From positions 146,377-210,376 of the forward strand of contig NZ_UYZZ01000006.1 of NCBI RefSeq assembly GCF_900626095.1: a stretch of 64,000 nucleotides of DNA, in the 5' to 3' direction. Made by a program: the position numbers and the translations under genes. Of this stretch, positions 28,862 through 37,253 are shown in pieces. The stretch's first letter is position 1. Every line of letters starts with the position of its first letter. The notes beneath the pieces are model-generated. The model searched no databases, had not been told where the DNA came from, and saw nothing but the letters and a program-made list of their open reading frames with translations. Source of the stretch: Clostridium rectalis. GTDB taxonomy: Bacteria > Bacillota > Clostridia > Clostridiales > Clostridiaceae.

Positions 28862-28890
28862 TTGACAAAAAAAATATTATGTAATATCAT
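28862..28890 (+). promoter_or_regulatory. SigA-type promoter of the trpS T-box leader
   Basis: TTGACA at 28862-28867 and TATCAT at 28885-28890 with a 17-base spacer, just after the desulfoferrodoxin stop. Confidence 0.65.
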
Positions 28891-28911
28891 AACTTTTAAA
28901 GTAAAAAATTT

Positions 28912-29164
28912 TTCTATGAATGGAAGCAAGTAAAACTAAAAACAGATTTAAAGAGAATTGTATATGGTGGAAATACAATAATTATGATTAGTTTGAATGG
29001 GTCCTGGAGAATCAAGATGAAATTTTAAGTAGTCTTCGACGATGGTCTTACGTTATAAAGACAGGATATATTTATCTAATGAGATAAGAGACTAAAAGTC
29101 TTTTAAATTTAGGTGGTACCGCGTACAATACGCCCTATAGAATATACTTCTATAGGGTTTTTTT
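28912..29164 (+). promoter_or_regulatory. T-box riboswitch, tryptophan specifier, controlling trpS
   Basis: Stem I base is TTCT (28912-28915) and GGA (28922-28924) pairing with TCC (29002-29004) and AGAA. The AGTA box is at 28929-28932. By the same geometry as the brnQ T-box, the specifier is TGG (28998-29000) followed by G, reading tryptophan. The T-box AGGTGGTACCGCG is at 29111-29123. The terminator stem CCCTATAGAA / TTCTATAGGG (29133-29157) ends in a T-run. Confidence 0.93.
29133..29164 (+). terminator. T-box regulated terminator before trpS
   Basis: Ten-base stem CCCTATAGAA / TTCTATAGGG followed by eight T residues. Confidence 0.9.
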
Positions 29165-29203
29165 AATATAAAACTTAATAAAATTTTAGGGAGGATATAT
29201 ATA

Positions 29204-30205
29204 ATGAGTGAAGATAAAAAAGTTATTTTTAGTGGAATACAGCCATCAGGAAATTTAACCATAGGGAATTATTTTGGGGCTATAAAAAACTGGGTAAAAT
29301 TACAGGATAAATATGATTGTTATTATTGTGTAGTTGATTTACATGCTATAACAGTAAGACAAGAACCCAAAGATATAAGAAGAAGAACTTTAGAGGTTTT
29401 AGCAACATATATTGCTTCAGGTGTTGATCCAGAAAAGAATACTTTATTTATTCAGTCACACGTTTCCGCACATGCTGAAGCGGGATGGCTTTTAAATTGC
29501 AATACTTATATAGGTGAATTAAATAGAATGACTCAGTTTAAGGATAAGTCCCAAAGATATGGGGAATCAGTTAGTGCAGGACTTCTAACTTATCCTGTAT
29601 TAATGGCAGCGGATATATTACTATATAATGCAGATCTTGTCCCTGTTGGAAATGATCAAAAACAACATTTAGAACTCACCAGAGATATAGCAAATAGATT
29701 TAATAATACATATAGTCCAACTTTTAAGATACCAGATCCATATATCCCTAAAGAAGGGGCTAGGATAATGGATTTACAAAATCCTAGCAAAAAAATGTCT
29801 AAATCATCAGATAATCCAAATAGTTATATATTAATTATGGATACACCTGATATAATTAGAAAAAAAATTAATAGAGCTGTTACGGACAGCTTAGGGGTAG
29901 TAAAGTATAGTGATGATCAACCAGGAGTTAAAAATTTAATGAATATTTTAAGCGTAGCTACTGGTAGAAATGTAAATGATATAGAAAAAGAGTATGAAAA
30001 ATTAGGATATGCTGAATTTAAAAAGGATGTAGCAGAGGCAATAATTAGGGAAATTGAACCTGTACAAAATAAAGTAAAAGATTTATTAAACAACAAAGAA
30101 TATTTAGAATCTATATATAAAAATGGAGCAGAAAAAGCTAATTACGTGGCAAGAAAAATGCTTTCAAAAATGCAAAGAAAAATTGGTTTTGTTGCAAGTA
30201 GATAA
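29204..30205 (+). CDS. trpS: Tryptophanyl-tRNA synthetase
   Basis: 333 residues, the normal length. It is a class Ic synthetase: the HIGH-equivalent is PSGNLTIGNYFGA near the N-terminus and the KMSKS loop is KKMSKSSDNPNS. Tryptophan-site sequences VVDLHAITVRQ and SHVSAHAEAGWLL are present. It charges tRNA-Trp; the cognate gene is also in this window at 45751. Control is by the Trp-specific T-box. The ribosome binding site is GGGAGG. A terminator overlaps the end of the convergent HAD gene. Confidence 0.96.
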   Translation: MSEDKKVIFSGIQPSGNLTIGNYFGAIKNWVKLQDKYDCYYCVVDLHAITVRQEPKDIRRRTLEVLATYIASGVDPEKNTLFIQSHVSAHAEAGWLLNCNTYIGELNRMTQFKDKSQRYGESVSAGLLTYPVLMAADILLYNADLVPVGNDQKQHLELTRDIANRFNNTYSPTFKIPDPYIPKEGARIMDLQNPSKKMSKSSDNPNSYILIMDTPDIIRKKINRAVTDSLGVVKYSDDQPGVKNLMNILSVATGRNVNDIEKEYEKLGYAEFKKDVAEAIIREIEPVQNKVKDLLNNKEYLESIYKNGAEKANYVARKMLSKMQRKIGFVASR

Positions 30206-30212
30206 AATAATA

Positions 30213-30250
30213 AGCAGTTTAGATGTTTTCTCTAAACTGCTGTTTCATTA
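30213..30250 (+). terminator. Terminator after trpS
   Basis: Stem AGCAGTTTAGA (30213-30223) / TCTAAACTGCT (30231-30241) followed by GTTTCATT. It overlaps the last codons of the convergent HAD phosphatase gene. Confidence 0.7.
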
Positions 30251-31050
30251 TTTAAAATAAATTTATTTATTACATGGGCTACACCATCATTATCATTGGT
30301 TAAAGTTATATAGTCTGCTATATTTTTTACTTCGGGGAAGGCATTACCCATAGCTACACCTAAACCAGCATATTTAATCATGTGGATATCATTGCCTGCA
30401 TCACCTACACATATTATATTATGTTTAGGTATATGTAAATTTTTTGCAAGTAATTGCACTCCTGTACCTTTATTTACATCTTTATTTAAAAATTCTAAAA
30501 AATAAGGTGCACTTCTTACTATAGTAAATTTTTTAAATAATTCTTTAGGTAATTTTTCTATAGATTTAGTTATAGTATCAGGCTCATCTGCAAAAATAAC
30601 TTTAACAACTTCTAAATTTTTATCTAGTTTATTAAAGTCTTTTATTTGTAAAGGAATATGGTTTAAATCGGACTCTAACTGTGTATATTTTCCTATTTTA
30701 GGAGTAATACAGGAATCTAATGTAAGTAGATGTAAGTGAATATTTAAATCCTTACTTATATCATATATATTTTTAACGTCATTTATAGTTAAAAGTTTTT
30801 TACACAGTATTTCTTCTGTTTTAACATTTTGAACCACAGCACCATTAAATACTACACAATAATCCTCAGTATTAATGAGATCTAGTTCTTTTAAATATTT
30901 TTTTATGCCTTTTAATGGTCTACCTGTCGCTAATACAACTTTAGAACCGATTTTTTTTGCATTTTTTATAGCTGTTAAATTTGAATTTGAAATATTTTTT
31001 TTTGAATTTAATAAGGTTCCATCCATATCTAAGGCAATTAGTTTATACAT
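30232..31050 (-). CDS. HAD-superfamily phosphatase, Cof subfamily (type IIB)
   Basis: 272 residues. HAD motif I is ALDMDGTLLNS (nucleophile and general-acid Asp), motif II ATGRPL, motif III a lysine after residue 190, and motif IV GDAGNDIHMIKYAGLGVAMGN. The large C2B cap between motifs II and III marks the Cof/YidA type, usually soluble phosphatases acting on sugar phosphates or cofactors. The substrate cannot be told from sequence. Single gene, divergent from prfC; its 3' end overlaps the trpS terminator. Confidence 0.88.
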   Translation of the reverse strand: MYKLIALDMDGTLLNSKKNISNSNLTAIKNAKKIGSKVVLATGRPLKGIKKYLKELDLINTEDYCVVFNGAVVQNVKTEEILCKKLLTINDVKNIYDISKDLNIHLHLLTLDSCITPKIGKYTQLESDLNHIPLQIKDFNKLDKNLEVVKVIFADEPDTITKSIEKLPKELFKKFTIVRSAPYFLEFLNKDVNKGTGVQLLAKNLHIPKHNIICVGDAGNDIHMIKYAGLGVAMGNAFPEVKNIADYITLTNDNDGVAHVINKFILNNETAV

Positions 31051-31189
31051 TGTATCTCTCCAATCTAATAATTAATCATAATTCATTATAGCATTCTATA
31101 TTTAAAAATAAAGATAATATTGAAAGTTGGAATAAATTAATAATATTTGTTTCAAAAGGTGGAAAAATAAATAATATAGGCATATTTAA

Positions 31190-31218
31190 TTGACATGAAT
31201 TTATATAAAAGTTAAAAT
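31190..31218 (+). promoter_or_regulatory. SigA-type promoter of prfC
   Basis: TTGACA at 31190-31195 and TAAAAT at 31213-31218 with a 17-base spacer, 37 bases before the GTG start. Confidence 0.7.
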
Positions 31219-31255
31219 CATTGATGTATAGAAATAGAAAAGAGGAGAGAGTAGA

Positions 31256-32851
31256 GTGCAGGATTTAGTAAAGGAAATTGATAGAAGAAGAACATTTGCT
31301 ATAATATCACACCCTGATGCTGGTAAAACCACATTAACGGAAAAACTGTTATTGTATGGAGGGGCCATAAGACTTGCAGGGTCAGTAAAGTCAAGAAAAT
31401 CTTCCAAACATGCAGTGTCGGATTGGATGGAGATAGAAAAACAAAGAGGTATTTCCGTAACTTCATCAGTTATGCAATTTGGTTATAATGGATATTGTAT
31501 AAATATTTTAGATACTCCTGGACATCAAGATTTTAGTGAAGATACATACAGAACTTTAATGGCGGCAGATAGTGCAGTTATGGTTATTGATGGAGCTAAA
31601 GGTGTAGAGGAGCAAACAAAGAAATTATTTCATGTATGTAGTTTAAGAGGCATACCAGTTTTTACCTTTATAAATAAAATGGATAGAGAAAGCAGAGATC
31701 CTTTTGAGCTTATGGAAGAAATAGAAAATGTATTAGGTATAAGATCATATCCTATGAATTGGCCAATAGGAGCAGGAAAAGATTTTAAAGGTGTTTATGA
31801 TAGAAATAAAAATGTTATAGGTGTGTTTAATGGAGGAAATCATGGACAGACAACTGTAGAAGCTGTAGAAGGTCAGGTGGATGATCCTGTATTTAAAGAT
31901 TTATTGGGAGAAGAACTGCATGACAAATTAGTAGAAGATATAGAACTTTTAGATATTGCAGGAGATGACTTTGATTTAAAAAAAGTTAGAAACGGTGAAC
32001 TCACACCAGTATTTTTTGGAAGTGCATTAACTAATTTTGGAGTTGAACCATTTTTAGCAGAGTTTTTAAAATTAAGCACAGCTCCTTTGGGTAGAAATTC
32101 AAACATAGGAGAAATAGATGCTTTTTCAGAAAAATTTTCGGCTTTTGTATTTAAGATACAGGCAAATATGAATCCTGCTCATAGGGATAGAATAGCTTTT
32201 ATGAGAGTATGTTCGGGAAAATTTAAAAAAGGAATGGAAGTTTTTCATGTACAAGGAAATAATAAAGTAAAACTTGCTCAACCTCAACAGTTTTTAGCTC
32301 AGGATAGAGAAATTGTAGAGGAAGCTTATGCAGGGGACATTATTGGAGTATTCGATCCAGGTATTTTTAGAATAGGAGATACTTTATGTATGAGTAATGA
32401 AAAGTTTAAATTTGATGGAATACCTACATTTGCTCCAGAACATTTTGCTAGAGTAAGAACAGTTGATACTATGAAAAGAAAGCAATTTATAAAAGGAATT
32501 ACTGAAATTTCACAAGAAGGTGCTATTCAAGTATTTAAGGAGATAAATATTGGAATAGAAGAAATAATAGTGGGTGTGGTTGGAGTACTACAATTTGAAG
32601 TATTACAATATAGAATGAAAAATGAATATAATGTGGATATTAAGATGGAAAGACTTCCATTTAAATATGTAAGATGGATAGAAAGTTATGATGGAGATGT
32701 TGAAGAGCTAAGTATTACTAGTGATACTAAAATAGTAAAAGATTTAAAAGAAAGACAATTATTATTATTCCAGAGTGATTGGTCAATAAGTTGGTCATTA
32801 GAACATAATAAGGGATTAATATTATCAGATATAGGTAAAAGTGAAGAATAA
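31256..32851 (+). CDS. prfC: Peptide chain release factor 3
   Basis: 531 residues with a GTG start preceded by GAGGAGAG. The translational GTPase motifs are SHPDAGKTTLTEK (G1), the switch I region ISVTSSVMQF, DTPGHQDF (G3) and NKMD (G4). The combination RRTFAIISHPDAGKTT at the N-terminus is typical of RF3 and separates it from EF-G. RF3 is a GTPase that recycles RF1 and RF2 from the ribosome after termination. It is monocistronic with its own promoter and terminator. Confidence 0.95.
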   Translation: MQDLVKEIDRRRTFAIISHPDAGKTTLTEKLLLYGGAIRLAGSVKSRKSSKHAVSDWMEIEKQRGISVTSSVMQFGYNGYCINILDTPGHQDFSEDTYRTLMAADSAVMVIDGAKGVEEQTKKLFHVCSLRGIPVFTFINKMDRESRDPFELMEEIENVLGIRSYPMNWPIGAGKDFKGVYDRNKNVIGVFNGGNHGQTTVEAVEGQVDDPVFKDLLGEELHDKLVEDIELLDIAGDDFDLKKVRNGELTPVFFGSALTNFGVEPFLAEFLKLSTAPLGRNSNIGEIDAFSEKFSAFVFKIQANMNPAHRDRIAFMRVCSGKFKKGMEVFHVQGNNKVKLAQPQQFLAQDREIVEEAYAGDIIGVFDPGIFRIGDTLCMSNEKFKFDGIPTFAPEHFARVRTVDTMKRKQFIKGITEISQEGAIQVFKEINIGIEEIIVGVVGVLQFEVLQYRMKNEYNVDIKMERLPFKYVRWIESYDGDVEELSITSDTKIVKDLKERQLLLFQSDWSISWSLEHNKGLILSDIGKSEE

Positions 32852-32886
32852 AAATAAGCAGTGCTATTTGGTACTGCTTATTTAAC
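32852..32886. terminator. Terminator after prfC
   Basis: Stem AAATAAGCAGT (32852-32862) / ACTGCTTATTT (32873-32883). It lies between convergent genes and overlaps the stop codon of the small minus-strand gene. Confidence 0.75.
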
Positions 32887-33040
32887 TAGAATATTTTTTA
32901 TTTTCTACTAATATATCTATTGTAAAAATAATAACTGCTAATAACAAGAACAGATTTACTAGATTCCCACCAATTTTAAATATAATTGTCATTAACCAGA
33001 AGAGCACTAAAAGTCCACCTAACCATTTTAAAAATATCAT
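32882..33040 (-). CDS. Small membrane protein, lmo0937/DUF5670-like
   Basis: 52 residues; a real small gene because ATG at 33040 follows TGGAGGT on the minus strand. The sequence is two hydrophobic segments (about 5-22 and 27-44) joined by KIGGN and ends in a short charged tail VENKKYSS. This layout, with a W-L-x2-L-x2-FW start, resembles the lmo0937-type small membrane proteins of Firmicutes, which have no defined function. It is separated from the next minus-strand gene by a terminator, so it is probably transcribed alone. Confidence 0.65.
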   Translation of the reverse strand: MIFLKWLGGLLVLFWLMTIIFKIGGNLVNLFLLLAVIIFTIDILVENKKYSS

Positions 33041-33128
33041 AATTTAAACCTCCATATATATTAGTTATGTATTTATTATTTCCTATATAAAGATAATTTA
33101 TATTATGAATAAAATGGAATAAAAATAA

Positions 33129-33150
33129 AAGAGAGGATTCACCTCTCTTA
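33129..33150 (-). terminator. Terminator after the small zinc-ribbon gene
   Basis: On the minus strand AAGAGAGG / CCTCTCTT (arms 33142-33149 and 33129-33136 on the plus strand) followed by TTATTTTTA, directly after the stop of the small zinc-ribbon gene. Confidence 0.75.
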
Positions 33151-33153
33151 TTA

Positions 33154-33315
33154 TTATCTCATGTGGTTATTTCTTGCTGCTTTTCTAGCTTTTCTGCATT
33201 CAGGACATCTTACTGGATCATTTTCAAATCCTTTTTCTTTGTAGAATTCCTGTTCTCCTTCAGTGAATACAAATTCATTTCCGCAGTCTTTACAAACTAT
33301 AGTCTTATCTGCCAT
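33154..33315 (-). CDS. Small zinc-ribbon protein (zf-trcl / PF13451 type)
   Basis: 53 residues with two CxxC pairs: CKDCGNEF (Cys8, Cys11) and CPEC (Cys37, Cys40), then a basic tail RKARKAARNNHMR. The core F-V-F-T-x-G-E-Q-x-F-Y-x-x-K-G-F between the pairs matches the 'probable zinc-ribbon' family found widely in Firmicutes, with no assigned function; a nucleic-acid or ribosome role is a guess from the basic tail. The start ATG at 33315 has AAGGAGG upstream. That Shine-Dalgarno sequence lies inside a long leader hairpin (see 33325-33378), so translation is likely regulated. Confidence 0.85.
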   Translation of the reverse strand: MADKTIVCKDCGNEFVFTEGEQEFYKEKGFENDPVRCPECRKARKAARNNHMR

Positions 33316-33324
33316 TAAAAAAAC

Positions 33325-33378
33325 CTCCTTGTAATCATAGGGTAATTTTTCATGGATAATGCTCCTATGATTAAGGAG
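33325..33378 (-). promoter_or_regulatory. Leader hairpin that sequesters the ribosome binding site of the zinc-ribbon gene
   Basis: On the minus-strand transcript, CTCCT plus TAATCATAGG (33378 down to 33364) pairs with CCTATGATTA and AGGAG (33341 down to 33325), giving 10 + 5 base pairs with a 2-base bulge and a 22-base loop. The AAGGAGG Shine-Dalgarno is the paired strand. Seen directly in the sequence; the regulatory role is inferred. Confidence 0.6.
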
Positions 33379-33443
33379 TTAGATCACCAGAACAAATTAA
33401 CCTATCAAAATATATAAGCTAAAGCTTAAATTTTATATAGAAT

Positions 33444-33472
33444 ATTATATCATAATTAAACTAATAATACAA
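33444..33472 (-). promoter_or_regulatory. SigA-type promoter of the small zinc-ribbon gene
   Basis: On the minus strand TTGTAT (33472-33467) and TATAAT (33449-33444) with a 17-base spacer. This predicts a leader of about 120 bases before the ATG at 33315. Confidence 0.65.
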
Positions 33473-33487
33473 TAAAAAACAAAAACT

Positions 33488-34552
33488 CTACTTATGCTTT
33501 ATGAAAAAAATTACAAATAATATGAAGGGAACAATTAGAAAATTTATTAAACATATATATGAATAAATATTTAAATATAACATAAACCTAAATAGATTAT
33601 TTGCTATATATATAGTAATAATTATAACTGGAATAGTTAGTATATATATTAAGTATTTATTTTTTATATTAAAGCTTTTTAGGGATTTAATTAAAATATC
33701 AAAAATAATTATATATTTTATGTACCATCCCCCTAAAGTTTGAAGCATAACAAAGAATTCACCACTTTCTAGAAATCTCCAATAACTAATTAACTGAGTT
33801 TGAATTAGTTTAGGATAGATTAAATTTTCTGCACGTTCTAATTGGAAAGTGGTTAATACTCCAATGGTGGACACAATTTCCATCTGTATTACAAATAGTA
33901 AAGCCCATATTCCCGATTTTAATAATTTATTTTTATTTGTTATAGATTTAATATAAACAAAGCATATAGTTATATGGGAATATAGCCCCAGTACTTTAAG
34001 TAAGCATGTTAAACTACTTTTATTTATACCATTTTCTAATATAGGGAACAGATATTTATAATTTTTGTATTTAGCAGTTAATATGCCTAAATTTATTCCA
34101 GCTATAATCATTAAAACTAATCCAATAATTGTTGTTATTAAAATAGAATTATCTCCATTTTTTACTGAGAATATAGCTGGGATGGTAAAAAATAGTACTA
34201 AATACCATATAGGTGTTTCTAATAATAAATTTGTATGCATAGAACTAGATTCTATACCAGAACATTCTATTAAGGTCAAAAATAGTGTAAACAAAAAAAA
34301 ACCATATAATATATTTCCGGCTATTTTACCAACGGATTTACAGTAAATAGTATATAGATCATAGCACTTAGTTTTTCTGAAAACTTTAATAGTAAAAATA
34401 AAATATAAAAATATAATTATTGATGCAAGTATTACTATTAGCCAAGTATCTCTTTTACCGTCATGAATAAATATGGTGGGATAAGTTTTTAAAGATACAA
34501 TGGTTACTGCCCAAATTATAAAAACAAACTGTTTTGAAGTTAATTTTTTCAT
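33488..34552 (-). CDS. gerKB: Spore germination receptor B subunit (GerAB/GerKB permease family)
   Basis: 354 residues with about 10 membrane helices, of the endospore germination permease family (related to APC transporters). The N-terminal SKQFVFIIWAVTIVS and central YKNYKYLFPILENGI, a K-Y-x-x-L-x-P-I/L motif, are typical. The B subunit sits in the inner spore membrane and is thought to bind the germinant or move ions. It is divergent from gerKA-gerKC, the layout known for the GerK receptor of C. perfringens, so the K names are reasonable but the germinant is unknown. Probably forespore expressed. Confidence 0.88.
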   Translation of the reverse strand: MKKLTSKQFVFIIWAVTIVSLKTYPTIFIHDGKRDTWLIVILASIIIFLYFIFTIKVFRKTKCYDLYTIYCKSVGKIAGNILYGFFLFTLFLTLIECSGIESSSMHTNLLLETPIWYLVLFFTIPAIFSVKNGDNSILITTIIGLVLMIIAGINLGILTAKYKNYKYLFPILENGINKSSLTCLLKVLGLYSHITICFVYIKSITNKNKLLKSGIWALLFVIQMEIVSTIGVLTTFQLERAENLIYPKLIQTQLISYWRFLESGEFFVMLQTLGGWYIKYIIIFDILIKSLKSFNIKNKYLIYILTIPVIIITIYIANNLFRFMLYLNIYSYICLINFLIVPFILFVIFFIKHK

Positions 34553-34662
34553 TAATTCACCTTTCTACAATTAATAATTTTTACTATTTATTGATATTTA
34601 TAGTATTTACCATTAAATGAATAATATTCGCAATAATACAAACAATAAAGTGGGTGAAGTTT

Positions 34663-36075
34663 ATGAATGGATATATAAGATCTATAAAAGAAAAATTAAA
34701 TAAAAATTTTGATGTTAATTATAGAATATTGGAGGTACATAACAAAAGTATATATATTATATTTATAGATAATATGTGTGATTCTAAATTTATTAGTGAT
34801 TATATAGTGTCTCCAATAGCAAAAAATAATTTAGATGATATTACAGTAGATAATATTAAAAGTAAGATATTAGAAGGAAATTCTGTAGGAGACATAAATG
34901 ATATAAATGAAGCTTTAATGCATATATTATCAGGTGATGTATTGATAACAATAGATGGATATAGTGAAGCTATATATTGTGAGGCAAAGGGTTTTAGTAA
35001 AAGAGGTATTTCATATCCGATGACAGAAGAGGTAATAAAAGGACCAAGGGAAGGATTTGATGAGTCTTTTAATGATAATATTTCATTAATAAGAAAAAGG
35101 ATTAAAAACCCTGATCTTAAATTTGAAAATTTTTATATAGGAAAAGAATCTAATACTGTGGTTGTAATGTCTTACATTGAGCATATTGCTAAAAAGGAAT
35201 TGGTAGATAAAATAAGGAAAAAATTAAAAGGCATAGATATAGATTTTGTATTAGAAAGTAATTATATAGAAGAACAGTTTCAAGAGAAACGTTCACTTTT
35301 TGATACAGTGGAGACTACTGAAAAACCTGATGTTGTAGCATCTAAAATATTAGAAGGAAGAATTGCTATAATAGTTGATGGAACTCCATTTGTTATAACC
35401 GTACCGCACTTTTTTATAGAAAATTTTAATATGGCAGATGATTACTATGTAAATAAATATTATTCAAGTATAGCAAGAATGCTTAGATATGTAGCTTTTA
35501 TGATTTCTGTATTTTTGCCAGGGCTTTATATAGCAATAACTACATATCATTTTTCATTAATACCTTCTGTATTTGTGTTTAGATTAGCTGTATCAAGAGC
35601 TGGAGTGCCTTTTCCACAAATAGTAGAATTATATCTGATGATGTTATTTTTTCAGATTTTAAGGGAAGCTGGACTTAGGTTACCAAATCCTGTAGGGCAG
35701 GCTATGAGTATTGTTGGAGCATTAATACTTGGAGATGCAGCAGTAGGAGCTGGATTAACATCTCAAACAGGAGTAATAATAGTTGCACTTTCTTCTATTT
35801 GTTCTTTTTTAGTACCTAAGTTATATTCAGTAGTTACAGTATGGGGAATATTTATTGTACTCATATCATCTTTGCTTGGATTGCCAGGGTTTTATGTGGG
35901 AATGCTTTCACTTTTTTCTCATGCTGCTAGTTTAAATTCAGTAGGATATCCTTATCTCTATCCTTTAGGTACTATTAAAGAATTTAAATCAAGGGATACT
36001 TTATTGAGGGAAGATTTAAAAAGAATTTCTAAAAGCATATACGAGGATGATAAAAATGAAGAAAAAAATTATTAG
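34663..36075 (+). CDS. gerKA: Spore germination receptor A subunit (GerA/GerKA family)
   Basis: 470 residues from ATG 34663; GTG 34654 in frame is part of the ribosome binding region. The N-terminal soluble half (about 1-235) holds the family motif SDYIVSPIAKNN and the DVLITIDGYSEA strand; the C-terminal half has about five membrane helices with the conserved FLPGLYIAITTYH, AGVPFPQIVELYLMM and LREAGLRLPNPVGQA. The A subunit forms the core of the inner-membrane germinant receptor. It overlaps gerKC by about 20 bases, so the two are translationally coupled. Confidence 0.93.
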   Translation: MNGYIRSIKEKLNKNFDVNYRILEVHNKSIYIIFIDNMCDSKFISDYIVSPIAKNNLDDITVDNIKSKILEGNSVGDINDINEALMHILSGDVLITIDGYSEAIYCEAKGFSKRGISYPMTEEVIKGPREGFDESFNDNISLIRKRIKNPDLKFENFYIGKESNTVVVMSYIEHIAKKELVDKIRKKLKGIDIDFVLESNYIEEQFQEKRSLFDTVETTEKPDVVASKILEGRIAIIVDGTPFVITVPHFFIENFNMADDYYVNKYYSSIARMLRYVAFMISVFLPGLYIAITTYHFSLIPSVFVFRLAVSRAGVPFPQIVELYLMMLFFQILREAGLRLPNPVGQAMSIVGALILGDAAVGAGLTSQTGVIIVALSSICSFLVPKLYSVVTVWGIFIVLISSLLGLPGFYVGMLSLFSHAASLNSVGYPYLYPLGTIKEFKSRDTLLREDLKRISKSIYEDDKNEEKNY

Positions 36076-37171
36076 TATTTTTATTTGTTTATGCATGTTT
36101 TTAAATGGTTGTTATAACTATAATGATATAAATAAGGTTCTTTTCGTCACAACTGTGGCTCTAGATGTGGACGCAAATAATGAGCCTATAATGTATGTTG
36201 AGACTTTTAAACCATATAGAAGTTCTACAGCGGGCTCAGAAAAAGGAGAAAAGATAATTTATAAAGGAGAAGCAAAAACCCTCCTTGAAAATTTTAGAAG
36301 TATGGGTCAATCGGCAAGTTATAAGCTTAATGGTACACAAAATAAAGCTATTATTTTTAGTGAAAAGGCAGCGGAGTATGGAATCGATAATTTTATAGAT
36401 TTATTTGATAGAGATCAAGAATTTTTAGTTAGAGAGTATGTGGCGGTTTATGAAGGAGACATAGAGAATTTATTTAAATTAAAAATAAAATCAGAAGAAT
36501 ATATAGGCATATTTTTAGTGGATTTATTAGATAATATAGGAACGGCATCTAGATCTATTAGACTTAGTATGAATGATTATTTAAATAAAAGAATTGAACC
36601 GGGTAAAACTTGTGTTATGACGGTAATAAACTCTGATTGTACACAAATGGAGGATATGATTAGAATAAATGGTGGTGCAATTATAAAAAATAGTAAAATG
36701 GTTGATAGGTTACCTGAATTAGATAGCCAAGGATATAATTTTTTAATGAATAATGTAGAAAGCGGTACATTAGAAGTAACAAACCCAGAGGATGATAATA
36801 AATTTGTCACATTAGAGATATTGAAGAGTAAAACCAAATCAAAACTTTATTTTGATGAGGACGTATTAAAATTAAAAAAAATAATAAATGTAAAAGCAAC
36901 TTTTGCAGAGGCACAAAAAAGTATTACATTAACAAACAAACAAGAAGTAGAGAAAATATCACAAGGTGCTGAAAAAAATATAGTTATATCATGTAAAGAT
37001 GTGTTTGATAAATATAAAAATAAAAATTTAGATATATTCGAGGTTGAGAGTGAGTTTAACAGAAAATATCCTCATAAAAGTTATAAAAACATATTAAAAA
37101 ATACGGAACTAGAGATAGAGGTTAATGTGAGTGTAGAAGGGTCGTCTAATAAATTTAATTTTACTGAATAG
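36056..37171 (+). CDS. gerKC: Spore germination receptor C subunit, Ger(x)C lipoprotein
   Basis: 371 residues from ATG 36056 (GAGG 9 bases before); an in-frame ATG at 36047 overlaps that site. A lipoprotein signal peptide ends at the lipobox LNGC. Family motifs follow: the early strand VTTVALDVDANNEPIMYVETF, KIIYKGEAKTLLENF, and the conserved LFDRDQEFLVREYVAV segment; the C-terminal domain carries EVESEFNRKYPHKSYKN. The C subunit is lipid-anchored on the outer face of the inner spore membrane and is needed for receptor function. Last gene of gerKA-gerKC; no clear terminator. Confidence 0.92.
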   Translation: MKKKIISIFICLCMFLNGCYNYNDINKVLFVTTVALDVDANNEPIMYVETFKPYRSSTAGSEKGEKIIYKGEAKTLLENFRSMGQSASYKLNGTQNKAIIFSEKAAEYGIDNFIDLFDRDQEFLVREYVAVYEGDIENLFKLKIKSEEYIGIFLVDLLDNIGTASRSIRLSMNDYLNKRIEPGKTCVMTVINSDCTQMEDMIRINGGAIIKNSKMVDRLPELDSQGYNFLMNNVESGTLEVTNPEDDNKFVTLEILKSKTKSKLYFDEDVLKLKKIINVKATFAEAQKSITLTNKQEVEKISQGAEKNIVISCKDVFDKYKNKNLDIFEVESEFNRKYPHKSYKNILKNTELEIEVNVSVEGSSNKFNFTE

Positions 37172-37253
37172 TAACTTTATTAAATTTATGTTGTTATAAT
37201 AATTATAGGAACGAACATATAATATAATTGAGTATGTATGAGGGTATAAAAAT

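Noticed and set aside
33380..33430. 5S rRNA-like sequence in the zinc-ribbon leader (minus strand TTCTGGTGAT)
   Set aside because: Only about 10 bases resemble the start of clostridial 5S rRNA; the rest does not fold or align as 5S.
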